Source of the DNA: Ophiura sarsii
Taxonomy: Eukaryota > Echinodermata > Ophiuroidea > Amphilepidida > Ophiuridae
Assembly (NCBI GenBank): GCA_035610835.1
Contig: CM069447.1
Location: forward strand, 38,538,057-38,602,056
Length of the DNA: 64,000 nt
Direction of reading: 5' to 3'
Made by a program: the position numbers and the translations under genes. The notes below the pieces were generated by a model, which ran no database searches, was not told the DNA's origin, and saw only the letters and a list, made by a program, of their open reading frames with translations. This document shows positions 23,198 to 34,020 of the stretch, in pieces. The first letter of the stretch is position 1, and each line of letters opens with the position of its first letter.

Positions 23198-24347
23198 TAC
23201 ACGCTTAGAAATGAAAGTCAAATGTTGCTGGGTAAAAAAGAAATGTGTAGTTTGTTACCTAATATTGTGTTTAACATAGATTTCATAAAATAACTGTTCA
23301 CACATGCAATAGTTTATTATTGAATTCCGAGATTTACACTCTGGAAGTGTAGAAAAGTGCCCGTTATTGGGTAAAACATGATTTGACACCATGAAAGTGT
23401 AAGAATTTTTGGGTAAAGGAAAGTTACCCAATTTATGTGTACCAAATGACACAAGTGTTGGGTAAAACCTCTTCACAACCCCGGTTGTATAAAGTGTTAC
23501 ACATAAGTGGGTCAAAATAGGGAACATGGTCGTTTTGGGGTAAACATTTACCCAACGATATTGTAGTTTTAAACTTTGTTGGGTAAAATTTCTGTGTAGA
23601 AAGCCGCGTTACCGATCGATGTAACTATAATTGTCCAAGGTAAAGTAAACTGTGCGTGCTAGTGTCGCAGGAGCACATTATTATCAAGGCCATTTTTCAA
23701 CGGTTTTCCGGCAACCTGACATTCACACATCGATCTCCCTTAAGATAATATAGCATTATGATTTACTAGTTTCATTATTTTTTTCCTTTTTTCATGCCAG
23801 TCTCAACATTTACCAACTCATTTCAGCAATGTCTTTCTATCTTGTCAATAGTTGATATTAACACAAACCTCTTCCACATATCAACTACTTCATTAGCACA
23901 GTGGATACGGCGTCAGTCTTAGAATACAGAGGTTGGGGTTCGAGCCCCGGTCCGGTCAAGTTAAGGTAAGTTCTTCTAAAAATCTTTAATTCCGTTGATA
24001 CTAAAATTGCGAAAGAAGATTAGAATGCAAATATGACACCCAAAATGGCTTAAAATATATACCTGCATTTTTTTTAGATGAATGTATGTGTACCAAAATG
24101 ACACAAGTGTTGGGTAAAATCTGTTGTGTAAAGTGTTACACATAATTGGGTCAAAATAGGGAACATGGCCGTTTTGGGGTAAACATTTATCCAACGATTG
24201 ATGGGTAAAATGTTCATTATGTGTTGTGTAAGACTTTACACAACCACTGTTGTGTTCATTTTTACCCAACAAACGACCATGTTCCCTTTTTACCATCCTG
24301 AAGTGTAGTATTTTACCCAACATTGCTTAACTTTTTCTAAGAGTGTA
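23198..24347. mobile_element. Nested TIR element with GGGTAAAA subterminal repeats
   Basis: Ends TACACGCTTAGAAA and complement of TTTCTAAGAGTGTA, about 1.15 kb. Many inverted and direct TTGGGTAAAA, GACACAAGTGTTGGG and GGGAACATGG blocks lie near both ends. The uninterrupted target (ACAAATGAATGGGGCATC) is preserved in the sister copy at 26405-26422, which proves insertion into copy 1. A tRNA-like segment lies inside at 23887-23963. Confidence 0.85.
23887..23963 (+). repeat. tRNA-like segment with A and B boxes
   Basis: TAGCACAGTGG (23894-23904) fits an A box and GGGTTCGAGCCC (23937-23948) a B box at tRNA-like spacing. The T arm closes well (GGGG-TTCGAGC-CCC) but no acceptor stem pairs, so it is a pseudo-tRNA or SINE head and not a functional gene. 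Confidence 0.55.
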
Positions 24348-24785
24348 TGGGCATCTAAATATCACAACCATGTAACCATTTAACTAGGTTCATACCCTTT
24401 TATATAATAAACGTGCAGTCGAACATTTCGCTTGCTTTGTACACCATTCGTATTACTGCTATTTACACGTTAACCACGAAAACTGTATAAAACATGGGTT
24501 TCATGAGACATGTATCCTTTTTACAAGTTAAATAATATGGAAATGTGTTTGTAAAGAAAATACTGCCTAGTTTCCGTGTTGTCATTCAATGATTTGTGTG
24601 TATTCTAACCGTTGGAACGTCCGTGCCAAGTAAAGTTTTCAGTTAGTGGTAATACTTAACAAATAAATTTGGTAGAGCTATGGTTTAGGTGTCATTTGAA
24701 ATCCTATTTATCTAACTACATTGTGTGAATAAATCAGGTATTTCTATAACTGTTTGGCGGAAATATGAGTGATATATTTAGAAAG

Positions 24786-24842
24786 TCAGGGTACGTGGTG
24801 GCGGTGGCGGTGGCGGCGGTGGCGGTCGGTGGCGGTGGCGAT
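24786..24842. repeat. (GGTGGC)n-like G-rich microsatellite
   Basis: About 55 bases of GGTGGC and GGCGGT repeats in an otherwise AT-rich stretch, with at least eight GG runs on the plus strand, so a two-tier quadruplex is conceivable. Immediately upstream, 24665-24780 repeats a sequence seen at 6155-6270 (GGTATTTCTATAACTGTTTG). Confidence 0.8.
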
Positions 24843-25365
24843 GTGTAAAATATCTATGGGGAATATAGAAAATGTTCCCAATTCTACGTTCAATTTACGA
24901 TAGCTCCTCATTCCTGTTTGGTACGAACATAATTTTCTCTCATTTTATAGATTTTTTATATTCTATAAGTTTCTGTTTCAACACACGTGTCAACTATTAA
25001 GTAACAATTGTAATTATCAATCGATTGCATTGTCCTTGGCTTTCTCCTTGTTCGCTACAAAGTGAACTTGCCCTAATTCATCGGTTTTACATACATGACT
25101 ATAAAATAAATTATATAACCGATGATAGCAACATTATACATTTTAAAAAGCTCTCAAATAGGGGAATTCAAAAATACCGTTTAAATCAGGATATGGAAAA
25201 GCATACCCAAACAAATATATTTGTAAACTCTAATAAATATGAAATGTAAACGTGTGTGCTCATTCACTTCTCGATAAAGTATATTTCAACAAGTTACCCT
25301 TGACAACCATGGGTTGGTAATTACAAGAGGAACTAATAGCATAGTAAAATTATAATTGGGATAGG

Positions 25366-26921
25366 TAGGGGAATGTGGGGCAACTGGACCGTGGGGCAAG
25401 TGGTCCGAAATGAAGGATTTTGTAATTGTATGGGTATGCTGCTTTCTTTTGAACAGTACGACTTTTGTTGATACTTGACATATATCCTTACCTTCTACAA
25501 TCCAAAACATTTGGAACTTTAGGGTATTTACACATGTGATTTTCTCCAGATCTTTGAAGCCAACTCCTTGTGTGACTGATTGAAAATTCACAGATAGTAT
25601 GAGCGATATAATTATGAAAATGGGTTTAGATCATGTTTAATGTACTTTATATGATTGACAGATATGAAACAGTAAATATATACATGCAGTACAGTCGTCT
25701 TAAGATGCTAGGTGCATATTGCATTTGATGGGTGCTATATTGTAGTGTGCTTAGGGACTTTCCGAAATATGATTAAAACCATAGATTGTGGTTGAAATGA
25801 CCGTAAAATGGCGCATATTGCTAACTTGGGACATTGGTGGTTTGGATTTGCGATCAATATTATCATTTAAAGAATGCTTCAACTCAACCCATTATCACGG
25901 GTATTCATTTGGTAGATTTATTATTTCATGAATTATGAAATAACGAAGTACACCATTTCTTATTTTATCTAAAGACACTCGTCTACTTGTAGGACCCGAA
26001 CGCCGTTATAATTGCGAATTCAAAGATAAACGCTGGCTACAGAAATGTATTGGAGTTATTGATTATTATGACATGGTGGTATGAAAATAATTCACATTCT
26101 TTCTAGTTCTTAGACATTTTGGGGCATTTCGGGTCTAATACCACTATTTCTGCTATTGAAGGATTACAATATGATATGAAATTGCTTGGAATGGTTTACA
26201 ACCTCGGTATTATGAATTACATCTTTATTATATTTTTAATGGTGTCTGTAAAGGTATTTGCTATGACGAAATATCATGATTTATGTATTTTATCCACTGC
26301 TTTTTGTGTATATTAACCGTTGGGTCATCATTGTCATATTGACTAACTTCCCCTGTAACATGAAAAGCTGGTAAATAAATCATTAAAGAAAGGGGTATAT
26401 ATAGACAAATGAATGGGGCATCTCAGTAACACAACCATGTTACCATTTAATTAGGTTCATACTGTTTTATCTGATATTTCGCTTGCTTTGTACACCATTA
26501 GTATACTGCTATTGTACACAATTAGTATACTGCTATTTACACGTTAACCACGAAAACTGTATAAAACATGGGTTTCGTGAGACATGTATCCTTTTTACAT
26601 GTTAAATAATATGGAAATGTGTTTGTAAAGAAAATACTGCCTAGTTTCCGTGTTGTCATTCACTGATTTCTGTGTATTCTAACCGTTGGAACATATAGGA
26701 CCAGTTGCCCCAATGATGGGGTAACTGGTCCGTGCCAAGTAAAGTTTTCAATTCGTGGTAATTGGCCTCTTCTTTAGATATTTTTTAACACTGATTATAT
26801 GTTATATGTAAACAGTTACATGGGTGATATTTTCATAGCAATTCCATAAATATTTACACGAGCTTTAATCTTTTATATCATGAAATATGCTTAATCGGAC
26901 CAGTTGCCCCATCCTCCCCTA
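25366..26921. mobile_element. TIR transposon copy 2 (complete ends, non-autonomous)
   Basis: Ends TAGGGGAATGTGGGGCAACT and the complement of GTTGCCCCATCCTCCCCTA, 1.56 kb. Extra copies of the GGGGCAA(C/G)TGGTCC motif lie just inside each end (25392, 26697-26730). No frame longer than about 100 codons and none with transposase features. Its interior is the sister of 22090-24660. Confidence 0.8.
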
Positions 26922-27410
26922 TGCAAATATAATTGAGCTTTAATCAAAATATGAAAACAAATCGATATTTTTTTAACCTTCTGAATCACAACATGTTACC
27001 ATTTGGTCCTATCTAAATTCCAATAGCATATTTGGATTTCCTGTGAGATTCCCGTTCAGAAAATATATACTTTTTATGGAGTAGAACAAGTAGTTATTGC
27101 GATATGCTAATTCAAATTTCAGATGGTGTAAAATGTAAATATATGGACATGCAACGGGAATGGTGACAAGTTCAAAACACATGGTCATTGACGCTATGCT
27201 TTGCAAGTCCGTTTTGACCACTTAAAAAGGTGAAAATATCATTCTTCCGCCAACACCTTGGTTTCGAAAAACCTAATCCTAAGCCTAATCATTATCTTAT
27301 ACAAATGTTGTATATATGATATCACTGCACTTGGTGTTTTTTTAAATCACCATATTATAATGAAACACATTGATGCTCTGCAGTGTTTACATGTAACGGC
27401 CTTGATTAAT
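26922..27410. other. No recognisable feature
   Basis: AT-rich sequence; the 70-codon minus-strand frame at 27009-27221 has no recognisable domain. Confidence 0.4.
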
Positions 27411-27413
27411 TAA

Positions 27414-27548
27414 GAGCATGTTTCTACTGTAACTTTTCGCGATTAGAAATAAGGGGGATTAAAAAGTTAGCGTTAAAACTTACCTTTAAAACTTACCGTT
27501 AAAACTTACCGTTAACTAACTTTGCAGTGCCCCAGTAGAAACACGCTC
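27414..27548. mobile_element. Probable PIF/Harbinger-type MITE
   Basis: 135 bp with TIR GAGCATGTTTCTACTG and complement CAGTAGAAACACGCTC, flanked by TAA on both sides (27411-27413 and 27549-27551). A 3-bp TWA target duplication is typical of PIF/Harbinger elements. The interior repeats AAAACTTACCGTT three times. Confidence 0.75.
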
Positions 27549-27551
27549 TAA

Positions 27552-28440
27552 GTCTTCGTTTCTGTTGATCACCTTTAAATGTAACTTGACATACATCAAT
27601 TGAAGTGATCTTCATACTTCATAGACCAAGCCGAAATAGCGGCAAAACTACACTTTTTCACCCGGGCTTTTTAAGCAAGTTTTTCTTGTTTGGCATTTAG
27701 CTCATTCGCCCATACCATTTTCGTGATTTCAGTACAAATCAAGTTCTTCTTATAGAGCGTATTTTAATATGCTTTAATGTTAAAACCTTTGACATTCACG
27801 ACAAGTTGATGTAAAATGGATTTTTCAAATTGTTCAATCAGCCATAACGAAACGGTTCACAGTGCATTTCAATGCCATAAAACACGCTCAGTGTCAATGT
27901 CAACGGTGTACGTGATCGTACTGTTACGCCATGAGAATGGTGGTGTATGAACGAGAATATATTCTATAGTCACCGGTGTTGGTAAGTAATTTAGTAATTT
28001 ATACTATTATTTCATTCTATTTTATTTACCTTATTTTAACCTTTCTGAAGAATCGGAGTAAGACAAATTGTGTGTCAGATAGGAATAGTAAAAGGACAAT
28101 TGAAGACCCAAGCGCAAGAAAGACCCAAGTCCATTTATGGCCAATTAGGTAGCTTTAGTAGTAAGAAATGTGGAAAAATTACTGTGTTTTTTTTAATTTG
28201 AAGACTTAAACCAATTTCTTTTAATACGCATTCAAAATAAAAAAGGGAGATTACAGTGATATATAAATTTAGTAACATGTTATAATACTTTAAGATAGTC
28301 CTGATATTTTGCAAAATGTTGGGAAATACACATGCATCTATAAATATCATGAATCTATTTTAAACTATGGAAAGTCCCACCTTGTTGATTGTCAGTTATT
28401 TTCATTCCTGTATTTTACACAAACAATATCCTATTGTGAT
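27552..28440. other. No recognisable feature
   Basis: AT-rich sequence with only short chance frames; no repeat or exon signal stands out. Confidence 0.4.
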
Positions 28441-28443
28441 ATG

Positions 28444-28548
28444 TTTTCTAGACATGAGTCAAGGTGTATTTCAAGTTGTCTCAGATTTGGTATAGGTTTT
28501 CTAGACTTGATTCAAGGTTTATTTCAAGTTGTCTCAGATATGGTATAG
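28444..28548. repeat. Two tandem ~52-bp copies
   Basis: TTTTCTAGAC-TGA-TCAAGG followed by TATTTCAAGTTGTCTCAGAT and TGGTATAG occurs twice in direct succession with a few differences. Confidence 0.75.
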
Positions 28549-28737
28549 ACACATATATTGCAAATTGGTAATTCTCCAAATTATTTAGAGGATGTTGGTG
28601 TACATTTTCCAACACAGCCACAGCTGTTATTACACGGGTTGACGCTTGGACCTGGCCGAGCTGGTCAGTAAAAGGCTAAAAGTGCTCTACTCGGGGACAT
28701 TTCTAGGTTTTCTGCATAACGTGTACAGGTAATGCAG

Positions 28738-29058
28738 GGAGCGTGTGTGGTCTAGTGGATAAGACGCCGGTCTCACGATGCAAAGGTTGTGAGTTCAAGC
28801 CCCACCAACATGTTTGTATCCTTGGGCAAGGTACTTAGTCTCAATTGTCTCGTGGTTCAGAAGTCACGTATAAATGGTGGTCTCGTGCATCGGAAGTGCA
28901 ATAATTCGAGCACGTTAAAAGGTCACAGACTCGTTCGTAAAGAGTAGGGGATCATCCCGGTCTGTGTCTGTATACTCATTTCCCTAGGTTACAGGGAACT
29001 TGGCGTTACGTCCTAACTTGAAGGATCCTGCTAAGTATCGATGTAGATGTAGATGTAG
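28738..29058 (+). mobile_element. tRNA-headed SINE
   Basis: Head with A box TGGTCTAGTGG (28748-28758) and B box GAGTTCAAGCC (28791-28801), then the body TCCTTGGGCAAGGTACTTAG seen in many aquatic-animal SINEs, and a (GATGTA)n tail ending near 29058. The acceptor stem does not close. About 320 bp and apparently full length. Confidence 0.8.
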
Positions 29059-29460
29059 GTAAAAACTCAAGTTGGTTGCTAATTTTAGCGAAACAAAATG
29101 TCAGAGGGATAATTGTAGTAATAATGATATGCTTTAGAATCAAATTTAATTGTGTAATTCATGTACGGGTACAAGTCGGGTGCAACTTTTCTTAATTTGA
29201 TATCAAAATATCAAATGTTCATAAATTCCATTTCGTTTTATTTCGTTTCGTTTATTTACGTCTTTGTTTTCGAAAGAAATGTAACTTTAGAAAATCATAT
29301 TTTTGAATAACTCTTCAATCTGATTGCACCTATTTTGGTTTCAGAAAGTGTTACATGTGTGTATCCACTAACAGCTCTATCTTCTTTTTCCTATTTACGT
29401 TTAATTTAAATAAAGTGGTCAGAATGATATGCACGTAAAGTGAGATTACAGAGAGATATA

Positions 29461-30149
29461 TACAGGGTGACCCCCAAAAATAGGACTCTGTTTCATGACG
29501 GTGTAATTCTTATTATAATCATTGGACCATGACCAATTTAGTCTTAATGTAAAGCCCAATTAATTATTATGATATCCTGATAATATAAGATCAATCCGAT
29601 GCAAAATAAGAAAACTAGCGTACTTTGCGTAAACCATGTCATTTACTGGTTTGTACAATGGGATCTACATGTACAGACCAGTAAATAACATGGTTTACGT
29701 TTCAAAACGTTAATAATTGTCAACATAGTAAATAATCTATCAGTCAATAGCAAAGTTTAGTTTGGTAATCCATTAAATTCTGGCACAAATCAATACTTGC
29801 TAAAGAAAATCCGCAAAACAGATGCTTGCATATTCTGTGCAAATTAAAAAAGGTTTGTTAAACAGTTCTCGAACCCACTGTGGATGGTTCATTGAGTTAC
29901 AAGTCGAGCACTTTCATGTTACTCGACTGTTACTGTGTGAATTCCCATTGTACAAACCAGTAAATGACATGGTTTACACAGAGTACGCTAGTTTCTTATT
30001 TTTCATCGGATTGATCTCATATTTTCAGGATATCATAATAATGAATTGGGCTTTATTGAGACTAAATTGGTCATGGTCCAATGATTACAATAAGAATTAC
30101 ACCGTCGTGAAACAGAGTCCTATTTTTTTTTTGGGGGGGTCACCCTGTA
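29461..30149. mobile_element. Fold-back element, TIR TACAGGGTGACCCCCAAAAA
   Basis: About 690 bp. Arms of nearly 200 bp start TACAGGGTGACCCCCAAAAA and end in the complement; inner pairs include CATTTACTGGTTTGTACAAT and its complement. TA at both ends. The 116-codon plus-strand frame (29822-30172) is merely the right arm read through. A relic arm of the family lies at 16790-16950. Confidence 0.85.
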
Positions 30150-31026
30150 TATGTATTATTATATTATGTTAATTAAAGATTCTGGTATTTTGCAAAATTA
30201 ATGTTGGGAATTACCGTTGTATTCATGGACAAATCTTTAAATCTATTTTAAAACTATGGAAAGTCCCATTAACTATATTTGGGACTTCTTTGATTGTCAC
30301 TTATTTTCATTCCGGTACTTATTGTGAAATAGTTTATAGAAGTAATTCTTCCTTTAGTTTCATTTCTTCATATTTTTCAAAGAACCTCAATGGAACACTG
30401 ATCATTCATCAACATTATAAAAAGGATGCTAGCAACGTTTTCTAATCTACAAGCATCGTGCCATATGGCCTAAAAATGAATAAAAATATGAATATAGGTA
30501 TATTTTATATACATGAAAAATAACAAATGTTGTGATAGTTTTAGTTGGATTGCGTCACTTATATCATATTCCAACAAGAATTAATGACTAGTATCATATT
30601 GTTTTCTTGTAAAAGTACTAAATGTAACAAAAAATGTGTAATTTTGTAAAATAGACCAAATTTGACGGGAAATTTAACCTTAAAATGTCTCTAAAATCAT
30701 CCAAAATATTAAAATATTATTCAGATAACTTTTTCATAAAGCAAGAAACTAGTTATCTAAACATTTGCCCCTGCAAAGTAAAATTCACCTCACATTAGGC
30801 ACTATTGCCGATACAACAGTCCCGATATCCCATACGCGTCTGAAAACAGTAATTGTTCACAGATACCAGCGTTTGCCTAGCAAACTAATAATCGCACTGG
30901 ATTGATGTTAAAACCAACAGTGGCGTACCTACTATCCGTTCCCGTCACACTAAATGGTCGTTATATTTGCCACTGCATCTCCAGAAATGTACAATCACTA
31001 TAAGTACTCAGATCAATTTTCTATGA
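30150..31026. other. No recognisable feature
   Basis: AT-rich sequence without long frames or clear repeats. A block near 30180-30270 resembles 28310-28380 (TTTTGCAAAATTAATGTTGGG and CTATGGAAAGTCCCA), an old dispersed repeat. Confidence 0.4.
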
Positions 31027-31030
31027 ATAT

Positions 31031-31432
31031 CGTCAGCCTGCTTCGATAATTGCCTAACTCATTTTTTCTAGTTTTGAGAAAGAAAAAAACAATAGGAAAA
31101 TATTGAATAGCACCATGAATAGTACAGGTGAATTCCAACAGGAACTACCTGTTGGATAGAATTAGGTTGGGGATATACCTTTAAGTGAAATGTGGCTTGT
31201 TATAGGCCTAATACGAGTTAATATGACCCATTTTAAACATTTTACATAATTATTACAATCTGCCTAACTCACAATGCTGACTAAGGCAGAATTGCAATTG
31301 TACATTTATCAACACTTTTGATTTGTCAATGACTTAGATATTATTACAGCATGTGCATAATGAAATGAAGTCATGATTTATGCAAAAAACTCGCTGAAAA
31401 GTGAGTTAGGCAATTATCGAAGCAGGCTGACG
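31031..31432. mobile_element. MITE, TIR CGTCAGCCTGCTTCGATAAT
   Basis: About 400 bp with near-perfect 30-bp ends CGTCAGCCTGCTTCGATAAT and complement, flanked by ATAT on both sides (31027-31030, 31433-31436). No coding capacity. Its insertion site abuts the terminal ATATGAAGAG of the next element. Confidence 0.85.
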
Positions 31433-32066
31433 ATATGAAGAGGTTTTTTGCAAAGGGCCTTTATCCACTTTGGCTCTTATTGAGAAAAAGTCAAAAAACT
31501 GTTTCTAAATATTCAAGTTGAGCAATTGAAAAACTGAATGGATTATGAAAGAGGTACACTACATACTAATTGAAATTGAAATAAATTTAAAATGTGCTAG
31601 TTTTCAATTTTTTAAAAATCATGTTTACATTTTGTGAACATTTGGATGTAGGCCCTTTTGCAACAAAACTCCATCTGTTTGTACATAGAGAAAAAATACC
31701 ACACAAAAAAAATCATTTATTTTAATAATTTAAAAAAAATAAGTTTGATATAGAAATGTATAGGTCACAATCATATGTTTCAAGGAAATAAAGTCATTTT
31801 TTACAAAAATACCTACATCTCATTGTAAACAGCCATTGAAGTTGTTGTTTTGTTGCAAAAGGGCCTGTATCCCGATTTAATTCTGGATACAGGCCTTTTT
31901 GCAACAAAACAACAATTTCAATGGCTGTTTACAGTGAGATGTAGGTCTTTTTGAAAAAAAATGACTTTGTTTCCTTGACACATATGATTTTCCCTATACA
32001 TTTCTATATCTAACTCATTTTTGAAAAAAATGCACCATAGCCCTTTTGCAACAAAGCTCTTCATAT
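31433..32066. mobile_element. Fold-back element with near-perfect central hairpin
   Basis: Ends ATATGAAGAGGTTTTTTGC and the complement of GCAACAAAGCTCTTCATAT. The motif CCCTTTTGCAACAAA recurs in both arms. The centre (31829-31935) forms a nearly perfect hairpin through AACAGCCATTGAAGTTGTTG and its complement, with a loop near 31880. Confidence 0.8.
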
Positions 32067-32514
32067 GTAGCTGAGATTCCGAGCTATAATTGTGTGATAT
32101 TTCATCAGACTGGTTTATATAATAACAATATTATGAGGTTTAACTTGTTGAATGACCCTTGTAGATTGAAATGTAATGTAAAGTGTTGAAGTGTTATCTG
32201 TTTCAAGTCTGGAATGGTCTGACCAATTCGATTCGCATTGATTATCACTTTCACTGACACCAAATAATCCATATTGCTCCTAGAAAACATTGTGTTTGGA
32301 GGATTTGGATCAGCCAGAAATAATAAATGTTAATTCACGAATTTATATTTCATCAACATAGTAAAATGTGACTTTATTTATGAGTTTCAACGATTTATTC
32401 TTTGTTTATGAGTTTCAAAGATGCTTTTTTCAGAACAATAGTGAGACATTTTATTGTTCTACATAGTATAGAACAATAATTGAACGTGTTTATGTTCCAG
32501 TTTTTGGGTATGCA
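32067..32514. other. No recognisable feature; left flank of the array
   Basis: AT-rich sequence with short chance frames on the minus strand; nothing in it predicts the array that follows. Confidence 0.4.
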
Positions 32515-32522
32515 TGCCGTAT
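32515..32522. repeat. 8-bp direct repeat (putative target duplication), left
   Basis: TGCCGTAT followed by CT and then the first base of the array. The same octamer lies three bases beyond the array's last base at 56753-56760. Confidence 0.6.
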
Positions 32523-32524
32523 CT

Positions 32525-32799
32525 ACAATCAAGGAAATTAATAGTTGGCACACTTGACGCAACTTATTACACATATCCCTGTGCTCGCAATTGAGATCAG
32601 ACTTGGGACATAGCACTGTTTAATAGAAAGCAAAAGTCTCCCCCTTTCTTATATCCTTCCCCATCCCCCATCAATCAATGTTGGGGGACCTACCATGGCT
32701 TCTGATAATATGACTCGGATCAACATTGCCTCCGGGGAGAGGGGCGGGTTTTTTTCCGTAATTAAGACAAAGTGTGCCAACCTTTTTTTCCTTGATTGT
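32525..32799. mobile_element. 275-bp TIR element (MITE), first of eleven
   Basis: Left end ACAATCAAGGAAATTAATAG then GTTGGCACACTT; right end AAGTGTGCCAACCTTTTTTT then CCTTGATTGT. The TIRs are about 30 bp with a small internal mismatch patch. The core is C-rich then G-rich (CCCCATCCCCCATCAATCAA; GGAGAGGGGCGGG) and partly self-complementary. It is too small to encode protein. At the array edge the palindrome extends by CT/AG before the 8-bp direct repeat. Confidence 0.85.
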
Positions 32800-33402
32800 C
32801 TGAGTCATTTGCTAAAAAAATCATCTGTGTTAAGTCTTTTGGCTATAACATGAGATTAAACAAAGATTTCTTCACCAGATTTGGACGACAGATAGGTTAT
32901 AACACTGGGCACGTGTTCAAACAATATGCGTCAACGTACTTTTAGGGACCGGTCACTTTTAAATACGGAGGTATATTTTCCACTTAAAATGGCAGTGAAA
33001 CTATAGGCATGACCAGTTATTTAAATTCAGATGGATGCTCGACCTCATATATCATCAGCTAAACGTTGAGAAAACATCTTCCTGTCGTTTATATATATCT
33101 CAAGACCAGTATCTATATCTATATATCTTAATACCAGTGGCTATATAACTTTAAAATATAGACCCAACATGAAATATGCCTGTTTTGTTTTGACAATAAA
33201 TCAAAGTTGTCAAGCCATTACGCCCATTTATAAGAATGAGTACATCCGCTCTGCACTCTTTCGGTACCAAAATCTAGGACATTATGATTATTCAAGAAAT
33301 AGAAGACACAATGATAGTGCTGATTAAAAACAAATAATGCAAATCATGATTGTTAGAAAAAAGAAGCAACAAATAAATCATTATCGAATAGAAGCTTAGA
33401 TA

Positions 33403-33464
33403 AGGATTCGAACCCGGGACAGTGGGGTGCAAGTCTCATATGTTAACCACTACACCAACCGGGC
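33403..33464 (-). repeat. tRNA-like head, left, unit 1 (repeats every 2,395 bp)
   Basis: On the minus strand: GCCCGGT start, A box TGGTGTAGTGG (33447-33457) and B box GGTTCGAATCC (33404-33414). The acceptor and anticodon stems do not pair, so it is a tRNA-derived (SINE-like) Pol III promoter and not a tRNA. A run of A at 33357-33362 would terminate a Pol III transcript of about 110 nt. Confidence 0.7.
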
Positions 33465-33953
33465 GTGTGTGCATATTGTAACTGAATTATACGCTATCAA
33501 TGCTCGTGTGGTGAATCAATATCATCGGTTCACCATAAGAAATCATCAAATGTGTCATTGTTACGAAATACAGAACTGATTTTTCAATGGATAAGGGATT
33601 AGAGGACAAATACCGTTCATATAGACCCTTTTTAAGCAAAGATTAAGCACCGCATACCTACCTTTCAACGGTGTACCATTGGTGAAATAATATAAATCTA
33701 TAGTCATATATGTTTAAATTCAGCAGGGGTGAACCGTTGAAACATACCGAAGATGCGATTCATTTCTTCTAAAAGATAGCCTATGAGTTTCACATTGTCC
33801 ACTAAACACTAATCCATTGAGAAAAAAAGTTTTGCATTTCATAATAATGAGAAATTTGATGAGTTGTAATGGTGTACCGTTGCAATGGTTCACCGCTGCA
33901 ATAACAATGCACGTGTATTGATAGCGTATAATTCAATTACAACATGCACACAC

Positions 33954-34020
33954 GCCCGGTTGGTGTAGTGGTTAACATATGAGACTTCCACGCCGCGGCC
34001 CCAGGTTCGAATCCTTGCCC
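33954..34020 (+). repeat. tRNA-like head, right, unit 1 (repeats every 2,395 bp)
   Basis: Plus strand: GCCCGGT start, A box TGGTGTAGTGG (33961-33971), B box GGTTCGAATCC (34004-34014), then TTTTT at 34030-34034 as a possible Pol III terminator. The CGCCGCGGCCCC segment recalls the anticodon-to-T-arm region of tRNA-Glu. Stems are broken. It is the inverted partner of 33403-33464; both point outward from the shared inverted repeat. Confidence 0.7.

Larger units (their letters stand above)
22090..24660. mobile_element. TIR transposon copy 1 (5' truncated, with nested insertion)
   Basis: Collinear with 25600-26760: shared blocks include GTGCATATTGCATTTGATGG, CATGAATTATGAAATAACGA and ACTCGTCTACTTGTAGGACC. 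It is cut at its left by the retrotransposon tail at 22086 and interrupted by the element at 23198-24347, which copy 2 lacks. The terminal TGGGGCAACTGGTCC-type motif is found internally (22680-22715). No intact transposase frame. Confidence 0.8.

Noticed and set aside
29822..30172. 116-codon plus-strand frame
   Set aside because: It lies in the right arm of a fold-back element and ends in its terminal repeat; the arm's partner explains the sequence.
33403..34020. Functional tRNA genes in the array
   Set aside because: A and B boxes are intact, but the acceptor stem, anticodon stem and most of the T stem do not pair, so these are tRNA-derived heads and not tRNA genes.
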